Shown here in pieces: positions 53,975 to 61,783 of a stretch of DNA of 64,000 bases. Made by a program: the position numbers and the translations under genes. Numbering within the stretch: the first letter of the stretch is position 1; the number at the start of each line of letters is the position of its first letter. The DNA is from Allotamlana fucoidanivorans (GTDB lineage Bacteria; Bacteroidota; Bacteroidia; Flavobacteriales; Flavobacteriaceae): the NCBI RefSeq assembly GCF_045788535.1, contig NZ_CP074074.1, forward strand, positions 992,001 to 1,056,000, given 5' to 3'. The notes beneath the pieces were generated by a model. That model saw only the letters and a program-made list of their open reading frames with translations. It was not told the DNA's origin and made no database searches.

Positions 53975-55327
53975 TTATTCTTCAACTTGCTTTTCCATAA
54001 CAAAATCTTCCATAAATTTTGTGGTATAGTTACCAGCTAAATAATCTGGATGATCCATAAGTTGTCTATGGAACGGAATGGTTGTTTTTATACCCTCAAT
54101 AACGAACTCATCTAACGCGCGCTTCATTTTATTAATAGCTTCTTCTCTGGTTTGCGCCGTGGTGATTAACTTAGCAATCATAGAGTCATAATTTGGAGGA
54201 ATAGCATACCCAGCATATACATGTGTATCTAAACGTACACCGTGGCCTCCTGGAGCATGTAAGGTGGTAATAACGCCTGGTGATGGTCTGAACCCATTAA
54301 AAGGATCTTCTGCATTAATTCTACATTCTATAGAGTGTAATTTTGGTGTGTAATTTTTACCCGAAATTGGCACGCCAGCAGCCACAAGAATTTGCTCTCT
54401 AATCAAATCGAAATCGATAACTTGCTCAGTAATTGGGTGCTCTACCTGAATACGTGTATTCATTTCCATAAAGTAGAAGTTTCTGTGTTTATCAACTAAA
54501 AACTCAATAGTTCCCGCACCTTCATACTTAATATACTCGGCAGCTTTTACAGCAGCTTCACCCATTTTTTTTCGTAAGGCATTCGTCATAAACGGCGATG
54601 GTACCTCTTCAGTAAGCTTTTGATGACGACGTTGCACAGAACAATCACGCTCTGATAGGTGACAAGCTTTTCCTGTAGAATCCCCTACAATTTGAATTTC
54701 AATATGTCTAGGTTCTTCAATAAGTTTCTCCATATACATATCGTCATTACCAAAAGCAGCTTTTGATTCTGTTCTAGCTGATTCCCAAGCGGCTTGCAAA
54801 TCTTCTGGTTTCCAAACGGCACGCATACCTTTTCCTCCTCCACCAGCAGACGCTTTTAGCATCACAGGATAGCCTGTTTCTTCAGCTATCTTTTTACAGG
54901 CTTCAAAATCTTCTATCACACCGTCACTTCCAGGCACACATGGTACGCCAGCCGCTTTCATAGTTGCTTTAGCATTGGCTTTATCTCCCATTCTATCAAT
55001 CATTTCAGGAGATGCCCCGATAAATTTTATACCGTGCTCTTCACAGATTTTAGAAAATTTGGCGTTTTCAGATAAAAATCCGTATCCAGGATGGATGGCA
55101 TCTGCATTGGTAATTTCGGCAGCAGATATAATATTCGACATTTTTAAATAAGACTCACTACTTGGAGCTGGCCCTATACAAACGGCTTCATCAGCAAATT
55201 TAACATGTAAACTTTCTGCGTCAACTGTAGAGTATACAGCTACCGTTTTTATGCCCATTTCTTTACAGGTTCTAATAACACGTAAGGCTATTTCCCCTCT
55301 ATTGGCTATTAATATTTTTTTAAACAT
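53975..55327 (-). CDS. accC: Acetyl-CoA carboxylase biotin carboxylase subunit
   Basis: ATP-dependent carboxylation of biotin on AccB, the first committed step of fatty acid synthesis. The 450-residue length is standard. Motifs include ILIANRGEIALRVIRTCKEMG, KASAGGGGKGMRAV (ATP grasp loop), EEPRHIEIQI and FYFMEMNTRIQVEHP. It is 91 nt downstream of accB, the usual accB-accC order, and ends at a strong terminator. Confidence 0.97.
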   Translation of the reverse strand: MFKKILIANRGEIALRVIRTCKEMGIKTVAVYSTVDAESLHVKFADEAVCIGPAPSSESYLKMSNIISAAEITNADAIHPGYGFLSENAKFSKICEEHGIKFIGASPEMIDRMGDKANAKATMKAAGVPCVPGSDGVIEDFEACKKIAEETGYPVMLKASAGGGGKGMRAVWKPEDLQAAWESARTESKAAFGNDDMYMEKLIEEPRHIEIQIVGDSTGKACHLSERDCSVQRRHQKLTEEVPSPFMTNALRKKMGEAAVKAAEYIKYEGAGTIEFLVDKHRNFYFMEMNTRIQVEHPITEQVIDFDLIREQILVAAGVPISGKNYTPKLHSIECRINAEDPFNGFRPSPGVITTLHAPGGHGVRLDTHVYAGYAIPPNYDSMIAKLITTAQTREEAINKMKRALDEFVIEGIKTTIPFHRQLMDHPDYLAGNYTTKFMEDFVMEKQVEE

Positions 55328-55418
55328 CTTTAGTGGTTTAGATTAAAATGACAATTGGATTATTCATGTAATTAGAACGGTTACACTCTAATGGTTGATA
55401 AATCTAATAATCTAAAAA

Positions 55419-55907
55419 TTAAGATGGGTCAACTAAGAATAGTGGCTGATCAAATTCAACAGGAGATGAATCATCAACTAAAATCTTAACAATTTTTCCA
55501 GAAACTTCAGATTCTATTTCATTAAAAAGCTTCATGGCTTCAATAATACAAAGCACATCTCCTTCAGCAATGGTTTGACCAACCTCAACAAATAATGGTT
55601 TATCTGGTGATGGTTTTCTGTAGAATGTACCTATTATAGGCGATTTGATGGTAATGTATTTTGAATCGTCAGAAGTCGCTGGGGCAGCAGGCGCAGGTGC
55701 CGCTGCAGGAACAGGTGCTTCAGCTATAGGTGCTGGCGCAGCAACAGGTTGTGCCATTTGCTGTGTAGGAACTTGATGAACAATGGTTGTTTCAGAATCT
55801 GATCCTGTTTTAATGGTGATTTTTACATCATCCATTTCTAATTTAACCTCACTTGCTCCAGATTTGGCAACAAACTTAATTAAGTTTTGAATCTCTTTTA
55901 AATCCAT
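55419..55907 (-). CDS. accB: Acetyl-CoA carboxylase biotin carboxyl carrier protein
   Basis: Carries biotin between carboxylase and transferase. The 162-residue protein has an alanine/proline-rich linker (about 52-78) and a C-terminal biotinyl domain with IIEAMKLFNE, where Lys126 is biotinylated. It lies between fabH (33 nt upstream) and accC. Confidence 0.97.
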   Translation of the reverse strand: MDLKEIQNLIKFVAKSGASEVKLEMDDVKITIKTGSDSETTIVHQVPTQQMAQPVAAPAPIAEAPVPAAAPAPAAPATSDDSKYITIKSPIIGTFYRKPSPDKPLFVEVGQTIAEGDVLCIIEAMKLFNEIESEVSGKIVKILVDDSSPVEFDQPLFLVDPS

Positions 55908-55940
55908 AATTTTATTACTAATTAATTAGTTAGTGGTTAG

Positions 55941-56936
55941 TTAAGAATTATAGGCCCATTTTAAATAAATAGCCCCCCAGTTAAATCCACCTCCAAAAGC
56001 AGCAAATATAATATTATCTCCTTTTTTTAGTTGGGATTCATAATCATTCAATAATAACGGTAAGGTAGCCGATGTAGTATTCCCATATTTGTGAATATTA
56101 ACCATAACCTTATCTTCTTCTAAATCTATACGTTGTGCCGTAGCATCTATAATACGTTTATTTGCTTGATGCGCCGCAAGCCAATCTACATCATCTTTAG
56201 TTAGATTATTTCGTTCTAAGATTTTTACCGTAGCATCAGCCATGTTAAACACTGCATTTTTGAATACGGTTCGGCCTTCTTGAAACGCATAATGACCGCC
56301 GTTATCTAAAACATCATGTGTGATGGCATGCGAAGATCCGCCGTAGGTAGCTTGTAAAAAATCTCTACCAGAACCATCACTTCTTAAATACTCATCTTGA
56401 AGCCCTAAATTTTCTTCAGTTGGTTCAAAAAGTACGGCACCCGCACCATCACCAAAGATGATACATGTGGCTCTATCTTTATAATTTATGATGGAAGACA
56501 TTTTATCAGCGCCAATCAATAATACATTTTTATAACGTCCTGATTCTATATAACTGGCAGCAACCGACATACCATATAAAAAACTTGAACATGCCGCATC
56601 CATATCAAAAGAAAACGCGTTGGTTGCTCCTATTTTCAAAGCGGTGTATGAAGCCGTAGATGCAGCTTTCATATCTGGTGTAGCTGTGGCCACAATTACC
56701 AATTCAATATCTTTAGGGTCTAAACCTTTTTTATTGATTAAATCTTGAGCGGCCTGAATGGCAAGAAAAGATGTTCCTTTTCCTTCATCTTTTAGTATAC
56801 GACGCTCTTTTATACCTGTTCTTGTGGTAATCCACTCATCGTTTGTATCAACCATCGTTTCAAGAATTTGATTGGTTAATACATATTCTGGCACATAAGC
56901 ACCGACAGCTGTTATTGCTGCTGAAATTTTACTCAT
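55941..56936 (-). CDS. fabH: 3-oxoacyl-ACP synthase III (FabH)
   Basis: Starts fatty acid chains from acyl-CoA and malonyl-ACP. The 331-residue protein has the triad Cys116 (DAACSSFLYG), His256 (LAAHQANKRI) and Asn286 (HKYGNTTSA). Downstream accB and accC follow within 33 and 91 nt. Upstream is a terminator that ends rpmF transcription, so fabH-accB-accC probably has its own promoter in the repeat-rich region at 56937-57068. Confidence 0.96.
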   Translation of the reverse strand: MSKISAAITAVGAYVPEYVLTNQILETMVDTNDEWITTRTGIKERRILKDEGKGTSFLAIQAAQDLINKKGLDPKDIELVIVATATPDMKAASTASYTALKIGATNAFSFDMDAACSSFLYGMSVAASYIESGRYKNVLLIGADKMSSIINYKDRATCIIFGDGAGAVLFEPTEENLGLQDEYLRSDGSGRDFLQATYGGSSHAITHDVLDNGGHYAFQEGRTVFKNAVFNMADATVKILERNNLTKDDVDWLAAHQANKRIIDATAQRIDLEEDKVMVNIHKYGNTTSATLPLLLNDYESQLKKGDNIIFAAFGGGFNWGAIYLKWAYNS

Positions 56937-56968
56937 AACTTTAGAGTTAATTTGACCAAAAAATCATT

Positions 56969-57014
56969 AAAATTTGGACAAAATTGTTCAAAATTTGGCG
57001 AAAACTACTAAATT
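56969..57014 (-). promoter_or_regulatory. Phased AAAATT repeats upstream of fabH
   Basis: On the plus strand AAAATTTGG occurs at 56969 and 56990, with a related AAAATTGTT between them at 56980, so three iterations are spaced 11 and 10 bp, one helical turn. A further AAATTTTGACG follows at about 57009. They lie 33-80 bp ahead of fabH and could be a regulator site or bent DNA. Confidence 0.4.
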
Positions 57015-57073
57015 TTGACGTAATAATATGCAAATTACTAGTTTTTGTCCTTCAGAAAAAGTATTTCATAAAA

Positions 57074-57099
57074 AAAACGCTCATAAATGAGCGTTTTAA
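57074..57099 (-). terminator. Terminator between rpmF and fabH
   Basis: A perfect 10-bp stem AAAACGCTCA/TGAGCGTTTT with loop TAAA and, on the minus strand, a T8 run. It begins about 20 nt beyond the rpmF stop. Confidence 0.9.
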
Positions 57100-57118
57100 C
57101 TTATGCATGCATAGTTAG

Positions 57119-57322
57119 TTATGCAACATTTTCTATTTCTTCAGAGTTGTCAATTAATACTTGACCTCTGTAATATAATTTTCCTTCGTGCCAGTGCGCT
57201 CTATGATATAAATGAGCCTCACCTGTAGTAGGACAAGTTGCAATCTGTGGCGCAGTTGCTTTATAATGTGTTCTTCTCTTATCTCTTCTTGTTTTAGAGA
57301 TTTTTCTCTTTGGATGTGCCAT
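57119..57322 (-). CDS. rpmF: 50S ribosomal protein L32
   Basis: A 67-residue basic ribosomal protein starting MAHPKRKISKTRRDKRRTHY. Of the usual zinc-binding cysteines only ATCPTTGEAH retains one, so it is a zinc-free form. It is 9 nt downstream of DUF177, the conserved pair, and is followed by a terminator. The plsX gene usually near L32 in other phyla is absent here. Confidence 0.97.
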   Translation of the reverse strand: MAHPKRKISKTRRDKRRTHYKATAPQIATCPTTGEAHLYHRAHWHEGKLYYRGQVLIDNSEEIENVA

Positions 57323-57331
57323 TTTATATGT

Positions 57332-57871
57332 TTATTTATCCGTTAATAATTTCTTTAATGTATCCCAACGAGGATCTGTATCCTCTTCTTTGTTTTTGTT
57401 TTCCTCTACTTTTGGACTTAACTCTTCTAATTTTTTAAGTATTTCAGAATCTAACGTTCCATCTTCAACTCCAGGATGCACCCTTTTGGCAGGAACAGCC
57501 AATATAGACAACTCATAGATATATTGCTGAATATTAATTTCGTAAGTACCATGTGGCACGATTAAAATATCATCATATTCATCATTATACTCTTCACCAA
57601 ACTTAACAACCAAATCAAACTCATTTTCTATAGTTTGGTTGTAAGGTTCATTGGTTAAATCGCAATAGACATTAACCCATCCAGAAATTTTAAAATGTAG
57701 TTCAAGTAACGTTGTTTTCTTTTCTAAAACAACAGAAACATCAAGACTTACATCGTTAAAATCTTCATACTCAAAATATTCAAAGAACGCTCGTTCAACC
57801 TTGTACTCAAAAAGATGTTTGCCTATTTTTAAACCTACAAATGGAATTGTAAACTCTTTCAACACTTTCAT
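57332..57871 (-). CDS. DUF177 (YceD) family protein
   Basis: From ATG 57871 a 179-residue acidic protein; an ATG at 57904 is less likely. Marks are the DLTNEPYNQTIENEFDLVVKF central strand and HPGVEDGTLDSEIL, DTDPRWDTLKKLL near the end. YceD is linked to 23S rRNA or L32 maturation in E. coli and is usually next to rpmF, as here. Cys in YCDLTNEP sits where family members have a conserved CxRC-like motif. Confidence 0.88.
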   Translation of the reverse strand: MKVLKEFTIPFVGLKIGKHLFEYKVERAFFEYFEYEDFNDVSLDVSVVLEKKTTLLELHFKISGWVNVYCDLTNEPYNQTIENEFDLVVKFGEEYNDEYDDILIVPHGTYEINIQQYIYELSILAVPAKRVHPGVEDGTLDSEILKKLEELSPKVEENKNKEEDTDPRWDTLKKLLTDK

Positions 57872-57985
57872 TACCACATCTATTTTGAGCCCGCAAATAT
57901 ACAAATTTTTATTTAAGCAACATTAGTTATAAACATTTTTTTGTTTATATCTTCAACTTCCTAGTTTTATTATAGTTAAGCCGTG

Positions 57986-59038
57986 CTATCGGCGGTCTGT
58001 TCTAGCTACTTTTTTTAATGGGTTTGCAGTAAGCTCTTGATAATCACGTCTATTTTTATAAATTTCAATAGCACTAAAAACAGCTTCCTTAAATGAGTTT
58101 TCATCCGCTTTACCCGTACCTGCAATCTCATAAGCAGTACCGTGGTCTGGTGAGGTTCTCACCTTACTCAAACCAGCCGTAAAATTAACGCCCTGCCCAA
58201 AGGATAAGGTTTTAAAAGGAATCAATCCTTGATCGTGATAAGTCGCAATTATGGCATCAAAGTTTTTATAGTTGTTTGAGCCAAAAAAACTATCGGCTGC
58301 ATAAGGCCCATAAACGAGCTTGCCTTCTTCTTTTATCTCTCTAAGCGTTGGTCGCAATATATCATCATCCTCTTTTCCAATAACACCATTATCTCCTGTA
58401 TGTGGATTAATACCCAAGACGGCAATTTTTGGTTTCTGAATTTTAAAATCCTTAACAAGTGATGCATAAACCGTATTAATTTTTTGTTTAATCAACTCTG
58501 GTGTAATATGATTTGAAATTTCACTCACAGGAACGTGATCCGTAAGCAAACCCACCCTCAAATTACTGGTAATCATAAACATAAGACTTTCACCTTCTAA
58601 CTCCTTAGCTAAATAATCGGTATGCCCCGGAAACTTAAATTGTTTAGATTGGATGTTGAACTTATTGATTGGAGCGGTAACTAAAGCATCAATTTCATTA
58701 TTCTTTAATGCCTTTGTAGCTGCTTGCAACGATTTAAAAGCATACTCACCAATTTTAGTGTCTTCTTTTCCAAATTCTATTTTAACCTGCTCATTCCAAC
58801 AATTAAATATATTCACTTTACCATGCACTACTTGATTCAAATTATTTATACTTTGAAAGGTAACCTGATAATTAAAATGTGATTTAAAAAAGGCTATGGT
58901 TTTTGTTGACGCAAAAATAACAGGCGTACAAAAGTCTAACATTCTTGAATCTTCAAATGTTTTTAAAACAATTTCTGCTCCAATACCGTTTAAATCTCCT
59001 ATTGATATTCCTATACGTATATTTTCTTCTGGCTTCAT
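57986..59038 (-). CDS. pdxA: 4-hydroxythreonine-4-phosphate dehydrogenase
   Basis: NAD-dependent step of vitamin B6 synthesis. ATG 59038 gives 350 residues; the longer frame from 59077 adds an unconserved N-terminus. Motifs: IGISIGDLNGIGAEI, TAPINKFN, FPGHTDYLA (metal His), GINPHTGDNG, and ATYHDQGLIPFK with RTSPDHGTAYEIAG. It is the upstream gene of the DUF177-rpmF group and divergent from ribE with 65 nt between starts. Confidence 0.94.
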   Translation of the reverse strand: MKPEENIRIGISIGDLNGIGAEIVLKTFEDSRMLDFCTPVIFASTKTIAFFKSHFNYQVTFQSINNLNQVVHGKVNIFNCWNEQVKIEFGKEDTKIGEYAFKSLQAATKALKNNEIDALVTAPINKFNIQSKQFKFPGHTDYLAKELEGESLMFMITSNLRVGLLTDHVPVSEISNHITPELIKQKINTVYASLVKDFKIQKPKIAVLGINPHTGDNGVIGKEDDDILRPTLREIKEEGKLVYGPYAADSFFGSNNYKNFDAIIATYHDQGLIPFKTLSFGQGVNFTAGLSKVRTSPDHGTAYEIAGTGKADENSFKEAVFSAIEIYKNRRDYQELTANPLKKVARTDRR

Positions 59039-59103
59039 TAAAAATGACAACTTTTGTTTGTAATTTTGATGTTGCAAATTTAACCAAATAAACAGAGAAT
59101 AGC

Positions 59104-59697
59104 ATGTTTACCGGAATTATTGAAAATCTTGGCGTTGTAACAAATTTAAAATCGGAATTAGATAATCTTCATATTACTGTAAAAAGTAAGATTACCTCTG
59201 AATTGAAGATAGATCAAAGTGTAGCTCATAATGGGGTTTGCCTAACCGTTGTTAACATAAATAATGATGAATATACCGTTACAGCGATTAAAGAAACCCT
59301 TGATAAAACCAACTTAAATACTCTAAACGTGAATGACCCTGTTAATTTAGAGCGCGCTATGAAACTTGGAGATCGACTGGATGGCCATATAGTACAAGGC
59401 CATGTAGACCAAACGGCTATTTGCACCCATATAAAGGAAGACAACGGAAGCTGGGTGTTTACGTTTCAGTATGACTCTGACTTAAATAATATCACTATAG
59501 AAAAAGGATCTATCACCGTAAATGGCACTAGTTTAACTGTAGTTAACTCAAAAAAAGACAGTTTTAGCGTAGCCATTATACCCTTTACTTATGAGCATAC
59601 CAATTTTAAGACGTTTAAAAAAGGAACCATGGTCAATTTAGAATTTGATGTTTTAGGAAAATATGTTTCTCGGTTAATGGCAATTCAAGCAGAATAG
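59104..59697 (+). CDS. ribE: Riboflavin synthase
   Basis: Converts two 6,7-dimethyl-8-ribityllumazine molecules into riboflavin. The 197-residue protein has the family N-terminus MFTGIIENLG and two lumazine-binding repeats: the first with VCLTVVNI and the second with SLTVVNSKKDSF; GDRLDGHIVQGHVD joins them. It is divergent from pdxA and ends 7 nt before a convergent small protein gene. Confidence 0.96.
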   Translation: MFTGIIENLGVVTNLKSELDNLHITVKSKITSELKIDQSVAHNGVCLTVVNINNDEYTVTAIKETLDKTNLNTLNVNDPVNLERAMKLGDRLDGHIVQGHVDQTAICTHIKEDNGSWVFTFQYDSDLNNITIEKGSITVNGTSLTVVNSKKDSFSVAIIPFTYEHTNFKTFKKGTMVNLEFDVLGKYVSRLMAIQAE

Positions 59698-59704
59698 AGA
59701 AGAC

Positions 59705-59896
59705 CTATTTTTTTCTTGAAATAATACTTTTAGCACCATAGATTAAAGCCATAGCAATACTACAAAAAATACCACCGTCAATAGGGAAACCTGGAGCGGG
59801 TGGAGGACTAGGCGGTGGCAAACCTTGAGAAAAGCACAGGGAGCCAACCAACACAAACAAGACTGAGGCAAATATTCTTTTGTTTTGTTTCTTCAT
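59705..59896 (-). CDS. Small exported protein with PID-CTERM-like sorting motif
   Basis: A 63-residue protein: a signal peptide (RIFASVLFVLVGSLCFSQ), a proline run (LPPPSPPPAP), then GFPIDGG followed by a hydrophobic stretch (IFCSIAMALIYGA) and a basic tail KSIISRKK. The PIDGG motif plus helix plus basic end fits the PID-CTERM protein-sorting signal I recall from Bacteroidota. There is no other domain, so the mature peptide is almost only the sorting tail. Cargo or role is unknown. Confidence 0.7.
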   Translation of the reverse strand: MKKQNKRIFASVLFVLVGSLCFSQGLPPPSPPPAPGFPIDGGIFCSIAMALIYGAKSIISRKK

Positions 59897-60096
59897 TTAT
59901 AACAAATGTATAAAAAAAACAAAGTAATAAAAATTAAAAAGCACGCATTTAGTTAAATTTTTATCGATTAAAAACAAAAAAACATCGATTAAAAGCAATT
60001 TATATTCCTTTACACTCTTAATTTTTTACATTTTGAATAGACTGACCACCACAAATTCATATAAAGCTAATAACTTACATCGGATTGATTTGAATA

Positions 60097-61206
60097 TTAA
60101 ATATTTAACCAATATCTGGTACTTTTTAAAGTGCCTGTTTTTTTTAGTATACTTTTATCTAACATATCTTTTAAATCACGGGTTGCCGTTGATGCAGAAG
60201 TCTTTGCTATTCGTGTATAGTTTTCAGAACTTAAACCTCCTATAAAACCTTGAGGGCCGGCATCGAAAAGTCGTTTTACAACTTTTAGCTGACGTTCATT
60301 CATTGAAATTGAAAAGCGATCAAAAAACTTCGCTTTATCAATAATAAAATCGATTAACTTTAATGTTTCTTCCTGTGCATCTAGTATTGTTTGTCCGAAA
60401 TAAACTAGCCAATCAGTAATCTCACAAGTTTTATTATTATCTGCTAAAGCATCATAATATGTATTTTTACTAGCCTCTATAGTTTTAGATAAAGAAATTA
60501 ATGCAGCTTCACCGATGCTTAAAGAAATGGATTTTTCAGCTAATGCTCGTGCAATTCTTCCGTTTCCATCTTCAAAAGGATGAATACTTACAAAATAAAG
60601 ATGAGCTATGCCAGCTTTAGCAAGAGGCAAGATCTCATTTCCACTTTCATAATGGCTCGTATTAAACCAATTTACAAAGCCATCCATTTCCTGTTTCATT
60701 TCACTTGACGGTGGCGCTTCAAAATGCACAATATGTTTATCTAATCGCCCAGAAACAACTTGCATAGGATCTGCATGTGTTCGATATCTACCTACATCTA
60801 TTAAGTCTCGCCTTCCATTCGTTAGCATTTTATGCCAATCATACATTTTTTGATGCGTAAGCGGCTCATTGAAATTTTGATATAAATCTACCATCATTTC
60901 AGAAACGCCAAACTCGGCAGGTTTTATATTTCTTTTTTCTACACTTAGTCCGAGATTCTTTTTAATAGATGATTGAATACTATCTCTATCAAGGTACTCC
61001 CCTTCAATTTCTGATGTTTTTAAAGCTTCGTTCGATAAGACTTCAATAAGGAATTGTTCCTTTTCTTCGGTATTAACATGTTTAATAGCTCCTAAAACTG
61101 TTCCAATATTTTTAGAGAATTGTAATTCTAAAGCTTTTAATTTAGTTTCGTCATAAGTGAAGTTAGGCCATTCGTCAGATTGCCAATTCCATATTTTTCG
61201 CATCAT
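60097..61206 (-). CDS. Fic family protein with N-terminal inhibitory helix
   Basis: A 369-residue AMP-transferase candidate. The N-terminal region (WNWQSDEWPNFTYDE) is DUF4172-like. The inhibition motif (S/T)xxxE(G/N) is present as Thr64-Glu68-Gly69 (TSEIEG), so activity is probably self-restrained. The active site HPFEDGNGRIAR has His209 and Arg217. The C-terminal part (MNERQLKVVKRLFDA, SASTATRDLKDMLD) looks like a winged helix, which could bind DNA. Its promoter region holds four GAGCTA half-sites, suggesting autoregulation. The target protein is unknown. Confidence 0.93.
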   Translation of the reverse strand: MMRKIWNWQSDEWPNFTYDETKLKALELQFSKNIGTVLGAIKHVNTEEKEQFLIEVLSNEALKTSEIEGEYLDRDSIQSSIKKNLGLSVEKRNIKPAEFGVSEMMVDLYQNFNEPLTHQKMYDWHKMLTNGRRDLIDVGRYRTHADPMQVVSGRLDKHIVHFEAPPSSEMKQEMDGFVNWFNTSHYESGNEILPLAKAGIAHLYFVSIHPFEDGNGRIARALAEKSISLSIGEAALISLSKTIEASKNTYYDALADNNKTCEITDWLVYFGQTILDAQEETLKLIDFIIDKAKFFDRFSISMNERQLKVVKRLFDAGPQGFIGGLSSENYTRIAKTSASTATRDLKDMLDKSILKKTGTLKSTRYWLNI

Positions 61207-61279
61207 GAGCTATAAAAAGTTAGTTTATAGCTCAAATATAACAAAATTATGAGCTATATTTTAAATGTATTTAGCTCAT
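61206..61279 (-). promoter_or_regulatory. Fic promoter with four GAGCTA half-sites
   Basis: Perfect 10-bp arms TGAGCTATAA (61206-61215) and TTATAGCTCA (61225-61234) form one inverted repeat; ATGAGCTA (61249-61256) and TAGCTCAT (61272-61279) form a second. A minus-strand TATATTTG box (61233-61240) overlaps one arm. The first half-site overlaps the Fic start codon. The arrangement suggests repression by a dimeric protein, perhaps Fic itself. Confidence 0.6.
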
Positions 61280-61424
61280 ATAGAAATTAGAGAGTAAATG
61301 ATTGAGATTAGAATTCAAGACAAATTGTTGCAAAATTCACTTGATTTAAGCATATTTAAACTTCTAAATATTGACATTCAATTACTTAAAAAACACCTAA
61401 CCTATGTTGTCTACTTAAAAACAA

Positions 61425-61457
61425 AAAGCCTCATAAACTAAACGTTTACAAGGCTTT
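61425..61457 (-). terminator. Terminator-like hairpin beside tRNA remnant
   Basis: On the minus strand, AAAGCCT, two mismatches and TAAAC pair with GTTTA and AGGCTTT, then T5. It follows the tRNA-like tail at 61470-61483, as a terminator follows a tRNA gene. Confidence 0.6.
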
Positions 61458-61469
61458 ACGATTTCAATT

Positions 61470-61483
61470 TGTGGTCCCACCTG
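61470..61483 (-). other. tRNA 3'-end remnant, possible attachment-site scar
   Basis: The minus strand reads CAGGTGGGACCACA, which looks like the last part of a T-arm, a 3' acceptor strand (TGGGACC) and the discriminator A of a tRNA, but the rest of the cloverleaf is missing. A terminator hairpin follows downstream. Integrative elements often leave a copied tRNA 3' end, so this may be an att site. The remaining 577 nt of this gap (61207-61783) show only the Fic operator and this structure. Confidence 0.4.
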
Positions 61484-61752
61484 TTCTACTATTTAGTATA
61501 GCTATAAAGAGTTATATGCAGTATAATGGAGTTTTAACCCTTCTCATTTTTAAATGAAATAGCTGTGTAGAGTGTTATAGATGTATAAAGGTTTGAGCAT
61601 CAAATCGAAATTTAAAGCTATGCTACTTACAACTGCTCAGTATACAAACAAATAATAAAAAGGAAATGGGGTATGTGAATAACATTTATTTTTTTAATAC
61701 GGAATATTTTAACTTTCTATCTATTATTTAACCTGTAAGAGTTTTATATCAT

Positions 61753-61760
61753 TATATTTG
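61753..61760 (+). promoter_or_regulatory. Putative -7 box of the IPT/TIG lipoprotein gene
   Basis: TATATTTG lies 24 nt before the ATG at 61784. No well-spaced TTG was seen. Confidence 0.5.
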
Positions 61761-61783
61761 ATTTGTCGAAACATAATCCTTGA

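Noticed and set aside
61298..61441. 47-codon frame MIEIRIQDKLLQNS...
   Set aside because: It runs into the terminator hairpin, has no ribosome or promoter support, and is short enough to be random in AT-rich sequence.
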